From Labrenzia sp. DG1229 (GTDB lineage: Bacteria; Pseudomonadota; Alphaproteobacteria; Rhizobiales; Stappiaceae): DNA of 64,000 nucleotides. The notes under the pieces were generated by a model. That model was not told where the DNA came from, did not search any database, and saw only the letters and a list, made by a program, of their open reading frames with translations. A program made the position numbers and the translations under genes. The stretch is from positions 338,939 to 402,938 of the forward strand of contig NZ_KI928919.1 in assembly GCF_000521215.1 (NCBI RefSeq). Reading direction: 5' to 3'. Within the stretch, counting starts at the first letter, position 1. Each line of letters opens with the position of its first letter. Shown here piece by piece: positions 25,246-33,724 of this stretch.

Positions 25246-25578
25246 ATGTCGGCGGGTTCAGATCAAGACAATGACGGTGGTGACGCCGGAACTGTTGTTG
25301 CTACCCGAACCAAAACGGTTACCAAACGGCCTAACCTCTATCGTGTGCTGTTGTTGAATGATGACTACACTCCCATGGAGTTTGTCATCCATGTAGTGGA
25401 GAGCTTTTTCCAGAAGAACAGGGAAGAAGCGACCCGTATCATGCTTCATGTTCATCATCATGGTGTCGGCGAATGTGGGATTTTTTCCTATGAAGTCGCA
25501 GAGACCAAGGTAACCCAGGTGATGGATTTCGCACGCAAGCATCAGCACCCTCTGCAATGCGTCATGGAAAAAAAGTGA
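25246..25578 (+). CDS. clpS: ATP-dependent Clp protease adaptor ClpS
   Basis: This 110-residue protein has a flexible acidic N terminus ([14 protein letters not shown]) and a ClpS core: [61 protein letters not shown]. The [10 protein letters not shown] segment forms the N-degron binding pocket that delivers N-end-rule substrates to ClpA. GTG 25210 and ATG 25222 are alternative upstream starts; ATG 25246 has a nearby TAAGG. clpA begins 12 bp downstream. Confidence 0.95.
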   Translation: MSAGSDQDNDGGDAGTVVATRTKTVTKRPNLYRVLLLNDDYTPMEFVIHVVESFFQKNREEATRIMLHVHHHGVGECGIFSYEVAETKVTQVMDFARKHQHPLQCVMEKK

Positions 25579-25590
25579 GGACCAACGCAC

Positions 25591-28041
25591 GTGCCTTCCT
25601 TCTCGCGCAGTTTAGAAAAAGCCCTTCACCAGGCTCTGGCTTTCGCCAACGAACGGCAACAGGAATACGCTACGCTTGAGCATCTCCTGCTGGCGTTGCT
25701 CGACGATCAGGACGCAGCTGCCGTCATGCGGGCCTGTAATGTGGATCTGGATACGATCCGACGCAATCTGCTTGAATATATCGAGACCGAACTCGACAAT
25801 CTGGTGACAGACAGTGATGAGGACTCAAAGCCGACGGCTGGTTTCCAGCGCGTCATCCAGCGGGCGGTCATCCATGTACAGTCTTCCGGCAGGGAAGAGG
25901 TTACCGGCGCCAACGTGCTGGTCGCAATTTTTGCCGAACGCGAAAGCCACGCAGCCTATTTCCTGCAGGATCAGGACATGACCCGCTACGACGCGGTCAA
26001 CTACATCTCTCATGGCATCGCAAAACGTCCCGGGATGTCCGACGCTCGTCCTGTCGAAGGCGCGGAGGAGGAAGACATTCTTCCAGGTTCTGAAGGGGAC
26101 AAGAAGCCCAGTCAGAAGACAGATGCGCTTGAGGCATATTGCGTCAATCTCAACGAAAAGGCAGTCAACGGAAAAATCGACCCCCTGATCGGCCGCGAGA
26201 GCGAAATTCAACGTACGATCCAGATTCTTTGCCGCCGGGCGAAGAACAATCCGCTTTTTGTTGGTGATCCGGGTGTTGGAAAGACCGCGATTGCTGAAGG
26301 GTTGGCGCACCGTATCGTCAACGAGGATGTGCCTGACGTCCTGATGGACGCGACCATCTTCTCGCTGGACATGGGGTCTCTTCTCGCCGGCACGCGTTAC
26401 AGAGGCGATTTTGAAGAACGTCTGAAGCAAGTAGTCAAGGAAATCGAGGATTATCCTGGCGCAGTGATGTTCATCGACGAGATCCATACCGTGATCGGCG
26501 CCGGTGCCACGTCGGGCGGCGCAATGGACGCGTCGAACCTGCTCAAACCTGCGCTTGCTTCCGGCGCGATCAGGTGTATCGGCTCGACAACATACAAGGA
26601 ATACCGGCAGTTCTTCGAAAAAGATCGCGCACTTGTCCGCCGCTTCCAGAAGATCGATGTGAACGAGCCTTCGATCCCTGATGCAATTGACATCCTGAAG
26701 GGGCTGAAGCCCTATTTCGAGGATTTTCACAAGGTGCGTTACACCAACGATGCCATCAAGACGGCGGTGGAATTGTCTGCGAAGTACATTTCAGACAGGA
26801 AACTGCCTGACAAGGCGATCGATGTCCTGGACGAAACCGGTGCGTCGCAGATGCTCGTTCCGGAGGCGCGGCGCCGGAAAACGATTGGCGTGAAGGAAAT
26901 CGAGAACACCATTGCCACGATGGCCCGCATCCCGCCGAAATCCGTTTCAAAGGACGATGCCGAGGTTCTGGAAAACCTTGGAAAGGACCTCAAGCGTGTT
27001 GTCTACGGTCAGGACGCGGCGATCGAAACGCTGGCCTCGGCAATCAAGCTCGCGCGCGCAGGATTGCGTGAGCCGGACAAGCCGATCGGCAGTTATCTGT
27101 TCTCCGGTCCGACCGGTGTCGGCAAGACCGAAGCAGCGCGTCAGCTGGCGTCGTCACTCGGCGTGGAACTGATCCGTTTCGATATGTCTGAATACATGGA
27201 AAGGCATACGGTTTCGCGATTGATCGGTGCGCCTCCCGGTTATGTCGGGTTCGACCAGGGCGGTCTGTTGACCGACGGTATCGACCAGCATCCGCATTGC
27301 GTCCTGTTGCTCGACGAAATCGAAAAGGCCCATCCGGACCTCTTCAACATTCTGTTGCAGGTAATGGATCACGGCAAGCTGACCGATCACAACGGCAAGC
27401 AGGTCGATTTCCGCAACGTGATCCTGATCATGACCACGAATGCGGGCGCTTCGGACATGGCGAAGATGCCTGTCGGCTTCAACCGTGTGAAGCGGGAAGG
27501 GGACGATACGGAAGCGATCAACAAATTGTTCACGCCGGAATTCCGCAACCGTCTCGATGCGATCATTCCGTTCGGCAACCTGCCGATGGAAGTTGTCTAC
27601 AAGGTGGTCGAGAAGTTCGTCATGCAGCTTGAGGTGCAGCTTGCGGACCGCAATGTCACGTTCGAACTGACCGACGATGCGGTGAAATGGCTGGCGACCA
27701 AGGGGTATGATGACCGAATGGGGGCCCGCCCACTCGGCCGGATTATCCAGGAACACATAAAACGGCCGCTTGCCGACGAAGTTCTCTTCGGCAAATTGAA
27801 AAAGGGCGGCATGGTCAAGGTGTCGGTTTCCGAGGATGGCAAGGGCCTGCTGCTGGAAAGCATTGAAGAGCGGGCAAATCCGCCCAAACCGAAAGCCAAG
27901 ACGGAAACCAAACCAAAAGCGAAACGGCGCCGGAAACCGGTTTCAAAGACATCGGCGACCAAGCAGACAAAGTCCTCCGGCGGAAACAAGGGGGGCTCGT
28001 CGAAAAAGAGCCTCGTGCCAAAAGTGCCTTTGGCGGACTGA
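25591..28041 (+). CDS. clpA: ATP-dependent Clp protease ATP-binding subunit ClpA
   Basis: This 816-residue AAA+ unfoldase has a Clp-N double repeat (1-145), a first ATPase domain with Walker [14 protein letters not shown] and Walker [10 protein letters not shown], and a second with [15 protein letters not shown] and [14 protein letters not shown]. Lack of the ClpB middle domain and the clpS neighbour identify ClpA. It unfolds N-end-rule and other substrates for ClpP. The start is GTG at 25591 with TGAGGA upstream. The C terminus carries an unusually long Lys/Arg/Pro-rich tail (about 765-816) beyond the normal end. Confidence 0.96.
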   Translation: MPSFSRSLEKALHQALAFANERQQEYATLEHLLLALLDDQDAAAVMRACNVDLDTIRRNLLEYIETELDNLVTDSDEDSKPTAGFQRVIQRAVIHVQSSGREEVTGANVLVAIFAERESHAAYFLQDQDMTRYDAVNYISHGIAKRPGMSDARPVEGAEEEDILPGSEGDKKPSQKTDALEAYCVNLNEKAVNGKIDPLIGRESEIQRTIQILCRRAKNNPLFVGDPGVGKTAIAEGLAHRIVNEDVPDVLMDATIFSLDMGSLLAGTRYRGDFEERLKQVVKEIEDYPGAVMFIDEIHTVIGAGATSGGAMDASNLLKPALASGAIRCIGSTTYKEYRQFFEKDRALVRRFQKIDVNEPSIPDAIDILKGLKPYFEDFHKVRYTNDAIKTAVELSAKYISDRKLPDKAIDVLDETGASQMLVPEARRRKTIGVKEIENTIATMARIPPKSVSKDDAEVLENLGKDLKRVVYGQDAAIETLASAIKLARAGLREPDKPIGSYLFSGPTGVGKTEAARQLASSLGVELIRFDMSEYMERHTVSRLIGAPPGYVGFDQGGLLTDGIDQHPHCVLLLDEIEKAHPDLFNILLQVMDHGKLTDHNGKQVDFRNVILIMTTNAGASDMAKMPVGFNRVKREGDDTEAINKLFTPEFRNRLDAIIPFGNLPMEVVYKVVEKFVMQLEVQLADRNVTFELTDDAVKWLATKGYDDRMGARPLGRIIQEHIKRPLADEVLFGKLKKGGMVKVSVSEDGKGLLLESIEERANPPKPKAKTETKPKAKRRRKPVSKTSATKQTKSSGGNKGGSSKKSLVPKVPLAD

Positions 28042-28063
28042 ACAAGGCATTGGGATTGCAACG

Positions 28064-28096
28064 AAAGACCCCGGAGATGATCCGGGGTCTTTTGTT
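28064..28096 (+). terminator. Rho-independent terminator after clpA
   Basis: AAGACCCCGGA and TCCGGGGTCTT pair perfectly across a GATGA loop, followed by TTGTTTTG. It lies 23 bp after the clpA stop. Confidence 0.9.
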
Positions 28097-28204
28097 TTGA
28101 CACAAACGGTCCTTTCACTTCTTTCACCAATTCCATTCGACAAATTTGTTGGTCGACTGTTCCAGGATTTCCTAACGTGGGAATAAGCCGAACAGGAGTT
28201 GAAA

Positions 28205-28909
28205 ATGTCCGATACGAAAGTTGCCCTGATTACAGCTGGCGGGTCCGGAATGGGCGCGGACGCTGCACGCCGCCTTGCCGCTGATGGTATGAAGGTCGCG
28301 ATCCTGTCATCGTCGGGAAAGGGTGAGGCGCTTGCCGAGGAGCTTGGAGGGTTCGGATATACGGGCTCAAATCTTGACCCGGAAAACTTGAAGTCGTTTA
28401 TCGTAAAGTGCCGGGAAGCATTAGGCCGTGTTGATGTTCTTGTAAACTCTGCTGGCCATGGTCCCAAAGGTGACATCCTGGAAATCTCGGACGAGGACTG
28501 GCATCGGGGCATGGACTACTACCTGATGAATGTCATCCGCCCGAGCCGGATCGTTGCCCCGATCATGGCAGAGCAGGGAGGTGGAACGATCCTCAACATC
28601 TCCACCTTTGCCACTTTTGAGCCCGACCCGACGTTTCCGACATCTGGTGTCTTCCGGGCTGGTCTTGCCAGCTTCACGAAACTCTTTTCCGACAAGTTCG
28701 CGGCGCAAAACGTGCGGATGAACAATGTCCTTCCCGGTTTCATCGACAGTCTTCCGGAAAAGGACGACCGGCGCGGGCGCATCCCGATGGGCCGGTATGG
28801 CCGGTCCGACGAGGTCTCTGGTCTGATTTCCTATCTGGCCAGCGATGAAGCTGCCTATATCACCGGTCAGAATATCCGGATCGACGGCGGGTTGACGCGG
28901 TCGGTGTAA
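28205..28909 (+). CDS. SDR-family protein with non-canonical active site
   Basis: This 234-residue Rossmann protein has ITAGGSGMGADAARRLAADG (nucleotide loop), VDVLVNSAGHGPKG (NAG-type motif) and a C-terminal YITGQNIRIDGGLTRSV typical of classical SDRs. Where the YxxxK dyad should be, it reads TSGVFRAGLASFTK, so Tyr is Phe and Lys is Leu. From memory, related proteins share VFRAGLAS, so this is a family trait rather than a local mutation. It may bind NAD(P) without normal reductase chemistry. The ATG at 28205 follows CAGGAG. Confidence 0.82.
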   Translation: MSDTKVALITAGGSGMGADAARRLAADGMKVAILSSSGKGEALAEELGGFGYTGSNLDPENLKSFIVKCREALGRVDVLVNSAGHGPKGDILEISDEDWHRGMDYYLMNVIRPSRIVAPIMAEQGGGTILNISTFATFEPDPTFPTSGVFRAGLASFTKLFSDKFAAQNVRMNNVLPGFIDSLPEKDDRRGRIPMGRYGRSDEVSGLISYLASDEAAYITGQNIRIDGGLTRSV

Positions 28910-28984
28910 CGCTTGAGTACACTGGACAAGATTTCCCGAAAAAGGTAAGGCTTCCTTACTATCTGTTTTCCGAGTCCTTTTCCA

Positions 28985-29746
28985 ATGACCGTTCCCCACG
29001 GGACCGCGCAATCGAATTTGCCTGACGAGCCGCCGACGACTGGCAGGAAGTGGTTCCTGCTGGGCGCCCGTGCGGCGATTTCGATACCGGCCCTTATCCT
29101 GACTGCAGCGTTTGTCGGCTATGCAGGTCTTGCTCGCGAGACAGGGCTGACTCTTCCCGAGACCCTGGCAATGACAGGACTTATCTGGGCATTGCCTTCC
29201 ATCGTCGTTCTAACCGGGGCTCTGTCTTCCGGAATGGGATTGATCCCGGCATCGATAGCCGTTGCGCTTGCTTCTGTGCGTCTCATGCCGATGACAATGG
29301 CACTCATGCCGATGGTGAAGGTGCCGGGAAAGACAAAAACCTGGCATCTTCTTATCGCTTCGCATTTTGTTGCGGTGACTGCCTGGGTGTTTGCCATGCG
29401 CAATCTGCCGGACCTGCCACGTGAGGCGCGATTGCCGTATTTCACCGGCTTTGGCGCATCGGTGACGTCGTTTGTGTTCTGCATGACAGGTATTGCCTAC
29501 ATGGCAGTCGAACGAATGCCGGATGTGGTGGCAGGAGCACTGGTGCTGCTCACGCCGGTTTACTTCCTGTGTTCGCTGTGGGGTGCGGCACGGCTGAACG
29601 TCGACAAGATTGCGATGGTTGTCGGGTTGGCACTCGGGCCGGTCTTTTTCCTCTACTTGCCTGGCCTGGACCTGCTGTGGACAGGTTTGGTGGGCGGCAC
29701 GGCAACTTACCTCGGCATGAAAGTGTTACGTGGAGGACGTTCATGA
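28985..29746 (+). CDS. azlC: AzlC-family branched-chain amino acid exporter, large subunit
   Basis: This 253-residue inner-membrane protein has about seven hydrophobic segments (AAISIPALILTAAFVGYAGLA, PETLAMTGLIWALPSIVVLTG, SSGMGLIPASIAVALASVRLMPM, TSFVFCMTGIAYMAVERMP, GALVLLTPVYFLCSLW). LASVRLMPM and the following ALMPM segment match the conserved AzlC 'N/S-x-R' region. AzlC with AzlD exports branched-chain or related amino acids. Its TGA overlaps the azlD ATG (ATGA). Confidence 0.88.
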   Translation: MTVPHGTAQSNLPDEPPTTGRKWFLLGARAAISIPALILTAAFVGYAGLARETGLTLPETLAMTGLIWALPSIVVLTGALSSGMGLIPASIAVALASVRLMPMTMALMPMVKVPGKTKTWHLLIASHFVAVTAWVFAMRNLPDLPREARLPYFTGFGASVTSFVFCMTGIAYMAVERMPDVVAGALVLLTPVYFLCSLWGAARLNVDKIAMVVGLALGPVFFLYLPGLDLLWTGLVGGTATYLGMKVLRGGRS

Positions 29747-30108
29747 CGGACGGCCTGATACGCGAAACCTGGTGGTGGCCGTATGTCATGATCCTTGTCG
29801 CGGGGTGGCTGGCAACAGATGTCTGGCGCTGGATCGGCGTTTTTGCCAGTGGCCGTCTGCGGGAAGACAGTGAACTGCTGATCTGGGTGCGCTGCGTTGC
29901 AACAGCGCTTGTTGCCGGTCTCATCTCCAAGTTGATCCTGTTTCCGCAAGGCATTTTGAGCGAGACGCCGATGTGGCTGCGCATTGCAGCGACAGGTGTC
30001 GGATTCTCGGCGTTTTTTGTCTCCCGTCAAAAAGTCGTTGTCGGCGTTCTGGCCGCAGAAGCCTTTTTGATCGGTGGCTGGTGGCTGCTCGATAGGGTAG
30101 TCTGGTAG
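29743..30108 (+). CDS. azlD: AzlD-family branched-chain amino acid transport protein, small subunit
   Basis: This 121-residue small membrane protein has three to four helices (WWPYVMILVAGWLATDVWRWIGVF, LLIWVRCVATALVAGLISKLILFP, WLRIAATGVGFSAFFVSRQKVVVGVLAAEAFLIGGWWLL). The RCVATALVAGLISKLI segment is characteristic of AzlD. The ATG at 29743 overlaps the azlC stop by four bases and has TGGAGGA just upstream. It is the obligate partner of AzlC. Confidence 0.85.
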   Translation: MTDGLIRETWWWPYVMILVAGWLATDVWRWIGVFASGRLREDSELLIWVRCVATALVAGLISKLILFPQGILSETPMWLRIAATGVGFSAFFVSRQKVVVGVLAAEAFLIGGWWLLDRVVW

Positions 30109-30140
30109 ACAGCAGACACTCTCGAGATCAGGTGATTGCA

Positions 30141-30791
30141 ATGGCGGATCAGGTAGAACTCTTTTACGCTCCTCAAACCCGCGCGACCGGCGTTCGCGTT
30201 CTGCTGGAAGAGTTGGGTGCTCCCTACACGCTGAACGTATTGAACTTCAAACTTGGAGAGAACCGGCAGCCCGGCTTTCTGGCAGTCAATCCAGCCGGCA
30301 AGGTGCCGACTGTAAGGTGTGGAAAGGCCGTTATCACCGAACAGGTCGCCATCTACATCTACCTGGCCGACCTGTTTCCTGAAAAGGGTCTGACACCGGC
30401 TCTGGATGATCCGCGCCGCGGACCATATTTGCGGTGGTTCGTCTACATGGCGTCGTGCTTCGAGCCTGCGTTGGTTGATCGCGCGTTGAAACGGGAAGAG
30501 CCGCCACAGACAATGTCTCCCTATGGAAGTTTCGACACGGTCATCGAGAACATGAGAGCACAGCTTTCAAAAGGTCCCTATGTACTTGGTGACAGGCTGA
30601 CGGCACTCGATGTTCTATGGGCGATGGGGCTCCGATGGGGCATCATGTTCGGCATTGTGCCGGAACTGGATGAATTCAAGAGCTATACAGCCCGGTACTT
30701 TGAAAGACCGGCGGTCGTCAAGGTTCTCCAGGAAGACCAGAATCTGGCAAGGGAACAGGAGGAAGCCGCTATAGCTGCAGGAATTGCCTGA
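30141..30791 (+). CDS. Glutathione S-transferase
   Basis: This 216-residue GST has the N-terminal thioredoxin-like domain VELFYAPQTRATGVRVLLEELGAPYTLNVLNF, with the cis-Pro/GSH-binding AGKVPTVRCGKAVITEQVAIYIYLADLFP (the ES-type motif is EQ here). The helical C-terminal domain contains YVLGDRLTALDVLWAMGLRWG, which holds the N-capping box. Its substrate is unknown. The ATG at 30141 (MADQVELFY) is chosen over 30132. It lies 33 bp after azlD and may share its transcript. Confidence 0.9.
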   Translation: MADQVELFYAPQTRATGVRVLLEELGAPYTLNVLNFKLGENRQPGFLAVNPAGKVPTVRCGKAVITEQVAIYIYLADLFPEKGLTPALDDPRRGPYLRWFVYMASCFEPALVDRALKREEPPQTMSPYGSFDTVIENMRAQLSKGPYVLGDRLTALDVLWAMGLRWGIMFGIVPELDEFKSYTARYFERPAVVKVLQEDQNLAREQEEAAIAAGIA

Positions 30792-31358
30792 GGCTGGAGG
30801 CTGACTTCTTGTGTGCTTGAGACGAAGAGGTTTGGTGGCAACAACCCATGACCTCAGAATGTGAGGCAGGATCGCCTGGACCGTCTCATGGTTCTCTTGT
30901 ATCGGATCGACCGCCAACCAGGACCCGTCGTCAGATATCTCTCGGGTTTCCAGGCACGAAAAATAGAGCTCGCACCAGGCACCGTAGGCTGTTCGCACTA
31001 AGAACTTCTCCGGGACCATCAGTTCGACGGTGACATATTCGGAGAGGGATAATTCGTGGTCCGACAAAAGGGCCGAGGCTAGAAGATCAAGTTCCTTTGG
31101 TTCAGCTTCATATGCCCAAACCTGAGGGGTGTCCGTCTGCGTCAGCTCGATTTGTCTCAGTTGACGGACGACGAATTCATAGGCGATGCGGTGGTTGCCC
31201 TGGATCCCGATACCTTCCCGGGTGGGAACGTAACGCCCTTCAAAATCAAACAGATCCAGGACGCAGGATTTTTGAAACGTGAAGAGCCTTGCGCACCTTG
31301 CCCGAGGTGCTACGGATGAATCACAGCGCGGCGAGCGCTGCGCGAATTTTCTCCGCAT
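30615..31358 (-). CDS. Hypothetical protein, possibly a decayed or frameshifted gene
   Basis: The open frame fills the only sizeable gap in this region. Its middle (encoded about 30800-31290) reads like a real protein with coding-like GC at third positions: LDLFDFEGRYVPTREGIG, YEFVVRQLRQIELTQTDT, LSEYVTVELMVPEKFLVRT, LAVDPIQENHETVQAILPHIL. The ends are doubtful. The start at 31358 overlaps the hit gene by 38 bp, and the last 60 residues run antisense to the GST gene. I do not recognise a family. It may have been truncated or shifted, with its true C terminus lost. Confidence 0.35.
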   Translation of the reverse strand: MRRKFAQRSPRCDSSVAPRARCARLFTFQKSCVLDLFDFEGRYVPTREGIGIQGNHRIAYEFVVRQLRQIELTQTDTPQVWAYEAEPKELDLLASALLSDHELSLSEYVTVELMVPEKFLVRTAYGAWCELYFSCLETREISDDGSWLAVDPIQENHETVQAILPHILRSWVVATKPLRLKHTRSQPPASGNSCSYSGFLLFPCQILVFLENLDDRRSFKVPGCIALEFIQFRHNAEHDAPSEPHRP

Positions 31359-31755
31359 GGCCTGCCAGAACGTCGTTGTCTGCCATTTCACCTGTATGGG
31401 GTTTCAACGAAATGCCTTCAAACCTGGGAATGACGTGCACGTGGGTGTGAAACACGACCTGCCCACCGGCTGGTTCAGAAAACTGCTGGATTGTCGTGCC
31501 GTCGGCACCGAACGCCTTGATAACGGTGTGGGCCATTTTCTGCACAGTCGCCATAACCGCGTTCAGATCTTCCGTCTCGATGTCCAGGATGTTCCGGGAA
31601 GGTGCCTTGGGAACCACCAGGATATGCCCGTCTCCGCGCGGCATGATGTCCATGATCACCAAGGTCTTGTCGTCTTCATAGATTTTGTGGCTCGGTAATT
31701 CACCACGCAGGATCTTGGCGAAAACGTTCTGGTCGTCATATTGAGCTGCGGACAT
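31321..31755 (-). CDS. HIT-family (histidine triad) nucleotide hydrolase
   Basis: This 144-residue protein has the histidine triad signature VVFHTHVHVIPRF (His-x-His-x-His), plus NVFAKILRGELPSHKIYEDD and IMPRGDGHILVVPKA at the N terminus. HIT proteins hydrolyse nucleoside phosphoramidates or AMP-lysine and similar compounds. Length and motifs are standard. Confidence 0.93.
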   Translation of the reverse strand: MSAAQYDDQNVFAKILRGELPSHKIYEDDKTLVIMDIMPRGDGHILVVPKAPSRNILDIETEDLNAVMATVQKMAHTVIKAFGADGTTIQQFSEPAGGQVVFHTHVHVIPRFEGISLKPHTGEMADNDVLAGHAEKIRAALAAL

Positions 31756-31875
31756 TTATGGAAATTCCAGTTGAAATTCGACAGGCTCTGCGGTGCAGGT
31801 TCCTTGCGCGGAGACTAATCGCAGAAGCCAGGACTGAGCAAGGGAAATCACGGTCCCGGTTCGCCTGACGCCCGG

Positions 31876-32229
31876 TCACAATTGTGAACGACTCCGTGGT
31901 GTCGCGCGTGATACTGCAATCAATTCACTGCCAAGTTCGGTAAGGCGCACCCTGTCGGGTTTGTAGAACATCCAGTTGCCGAACTTCTTGCCGGTCACGA
32001 GCCCGGCATCGGCCAGTTTTTTCATGTGTGAACTGACCGTTGGCTGGGACAAACCGATCTTGTCGGTGATGAACCCGACGCAAACACCGTCCTCGACGAG
32101 ATCGCCATCGCGTTGTTCTGGAAAGTGTGGGCGCGGATCCAGAAGCCAAAGCAGGATCTGCAGTCTGATCGGACTTGCGAGAGCCGACATCAGGGAGGAA
32201 CTTGACTTCGCATCTATATTGATATTCAT
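31876..32229 (-). CDS. ArsR-family winged-helix regulator
   Basis: This 117-residue regulator has SALASPIRLQILLWLL and GFITDKIGLSQPTVSSHMKKLADAGLVTGKKFGNWMFYKPD, the ArsR winged helix. No metal-binding CxC pair is present, so a non-metal ligand is likely. An insert (DPRPHFPEQRDGDLVEDG) precedes the recognition helix. It is divergent from the PLP decarboxylase, with repeats of CATCTATAT around its start codon that look like operator sites. Confidence 0.88.
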   Translation of the reverse strand: MNINIDAKSSSSLMSALASPIRLQILLWLLDPRPHFPEQRDGDLVEDGVCVGFITDKIGLSQPTVSSHMKKLADAGLVTGKKFGNWMFYKPDRVRLTELGSELIAVSRATPRSRSQL

Positions 32230-32256
32230 CTATATAGAAACTCCTCGATATAGATG
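32211..32256. promoter_or_regulatory. Repeated CATCTATAT half-sites between arsR-type gene and decarboxylase
   Basis: CATCTATAT occurs at 32211-32219 and 32227-32235, and its inverse ATATAGATG at 32248-32256. The second and third form an inverted repeat with a 12-bp spacer in the divergent promoter; the first lies inside the first codons of the regulator gene. The arrangement suggests co-operative binding by the ArsR-type protein. Confidence 0.6.
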
Positions 32257-32267
32257 GATGAACCGGC

Positions 32268-33632
32268 ATGCAAAATAGCTCTCTTGAACGTCTTGCGGAA
32301 GCCTTTTCCAGCGGCGCTGAACGAGGCGCGTCTTACCTCAGGCAAATCGGGGAGCGACAGGTCAACGCGGATACATCCAGACTGCCTGACCTTGACCCCG
32401 GTTTGCCGGAAACGGGACTAGGTGAGACGGCGGTCCTCGACCTCATGGAAACGATCGGGGGCGAGGGGACGGTTGCGTCGGCGGCCGGGCGATATTTCGG
32501 TTACGTCATTGGCGGGACCCTGCCGGCGGCATCCGGCGCGCGCGCAATGCTGTCCGCCTGGGATCAAGTGGCAGATCAACTGACGGGGCCGTCAGTTCTA
32601 GAGATGGAAAATATTGCACTCTCCTGGATTGCCGATCTCCTGCAGCTGCCGGCTGAAGCCTCCGGTGCCTTCACCACCGGAGCAACGATGGCAAATCTTA
32701 CGCTTCTGGTCACGGCCCGGGACACGCTTTTGAGCCGTCAGGGGCACCATCGCGGCGCGGGCCTCCTGGGTGCACCTGCTCTCAGGATTGTTGCGAGTTC
32801 GGAGATCCATGCGACCGTCCTGAAATCGGTTCGGATGGCAGGCATGGCCACCGACACGATCGAGTGGGTCGATGTCGACGACCAGGGCCGCCTGAAGCTT
32901 TGCGACTTGCCGGGTCTTGATGACACAACGATTGTGCTCGCGCAGGCAGGGAATGTTTGCACGGGTTCCGTTGATCCGCTCAGGGGCCTGGGTACAAGAT
33001 GCCGGGAAGCCGGCGCCTGGCTTCACGTTGATGGCGCATTCGGTCTCTGGGCACGGCTCCTGGAGCCTTTGCGGCATGCGTATGACGGTCTCGAGCTTGC
33101 CGACAGCTGGGTTGTCGATGCGCACAAGACGCTGAACACACCTTATGACGCGGGAATTGCGCTTTGCCGACATCCACAAGAGATGGAGGCTTCTATGGCA
33201 ATAGGAGCAGGATATCTGCCGGCGACGCGTCCAGGTCCCTCTGACCGGGCGCCCGAATTCAGCAGGTCTGCGCGCGGCGCTGAAACCTGGGCCGCACTTT
33301 TGTCCCTCGGACGCAGCGGTGTGTCTGAAATGGTGACCCGGTTTCACAAACATGCGGTCAGAATCTCCGAAAAACTGAAAGCACTGGGTTTTGAGGTTCC
33401 ACACAGCGTGCATTTCAATCAGGTGTTCGCAACGCTCCCGGGAAACGAAGAGGCATGCTCCGACATTGCCGCCCACGTTCAGAAATCTGGTGAAGCCTGG
33501 TTCGGCCCTGCCGTTTGGCAGGGAAAAAAGGGCTTTCGGATCAGTGTTTCGAACTGGACCACGGCCGATGATGATGTCGACCGGCTGATTGCGGCAATCG
33601 TGAGCGCGAAAGAAGCGGTTCGGGTTTCATAA
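32268..33632 (+). CDS. PLP-dependent group II decarboxylase
   Basis: This is a 454-residue pyridoxal-5'-phosphate enzyme of the aromatic-L-amino-acid/glutamate decarboxylase fold. It has FTTGATMANLTLLVTARD, a HVDGAFG phosphate-binding/Asp region and DAHKTLNTPYDAGIALCR with the Schiff-base Lys. The N terminus shows RYFGYVIGGTLPAASGARAMLSAWDQ. Substrate specificity cannot be read from sequence. It is divergent from the ArsR-type regulator, which probably controls it; there is no clear Shine-Dalgarno before the ATG. Confidence 0.9.
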   Translation: MQNSSLERLAEAFSSGAERGASYLRQIGERQVNADTSRLPDLDPGLPETGLGETAVLDLMETIGGEGTVASAAGRYFGYVIGGTLPAASGARAMLSAWDQVADQLTGPSVLEMENIALSWIADLLQLPAEASGAFTTGATMANLTLLVTARDTLLSRQGHHRGAGLLGAPALRIVASSEIHATVLKSVRMAGMATDTIEWVDVDDQGRLKLCDLPGLDDTTIVLAQAGNVCTGSVDPLRGLGTRCREAGAWLHVDGAFGLWARLLEPLRHAYDGLELADSWVVDAHKTLNTPYDAGIALCRHPQEMEASMAIGAGYLPATRPGPSDRAPEFSRSARGAETWAALLSLGRSGVSEMVTRFHKHAVRISEKLKALGFEVPHSVHFNQVFATLPGNEEACSDIAAHVQKSGEAWFGPAVWQGKKGFRISVSNWTTADDDVDRLIAAIVSAKEAVRVS

Positions 33633-33685
33633 GGAAGATCGCAGACTTCAAGCCCGGTATGTAACGGGAACGACGTAACAGGGAT

Positions 33686-33710
33686 GCATCCCGCGGTTAG
33701 CGCGGGATGC
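33686..33710. terminator. Stem-loop between convergent decarboxylase and aas genes
   Basis: GCATCCCGC pairs with GCGGGATGC across a seven-base loop in the 92-bp convergent spacer. No T-run follows on the plus strand, so it may act as a weak or bidirectional terminator. Confidence 0.5.
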
Positions 33711-33724
33711 AGGGGGCGGCGAAA

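Noticed and set aside
25825-26730. 301-residue minus-strand frame
   Set aside because: Antisense to clpA; shadow of a highly coding strand.
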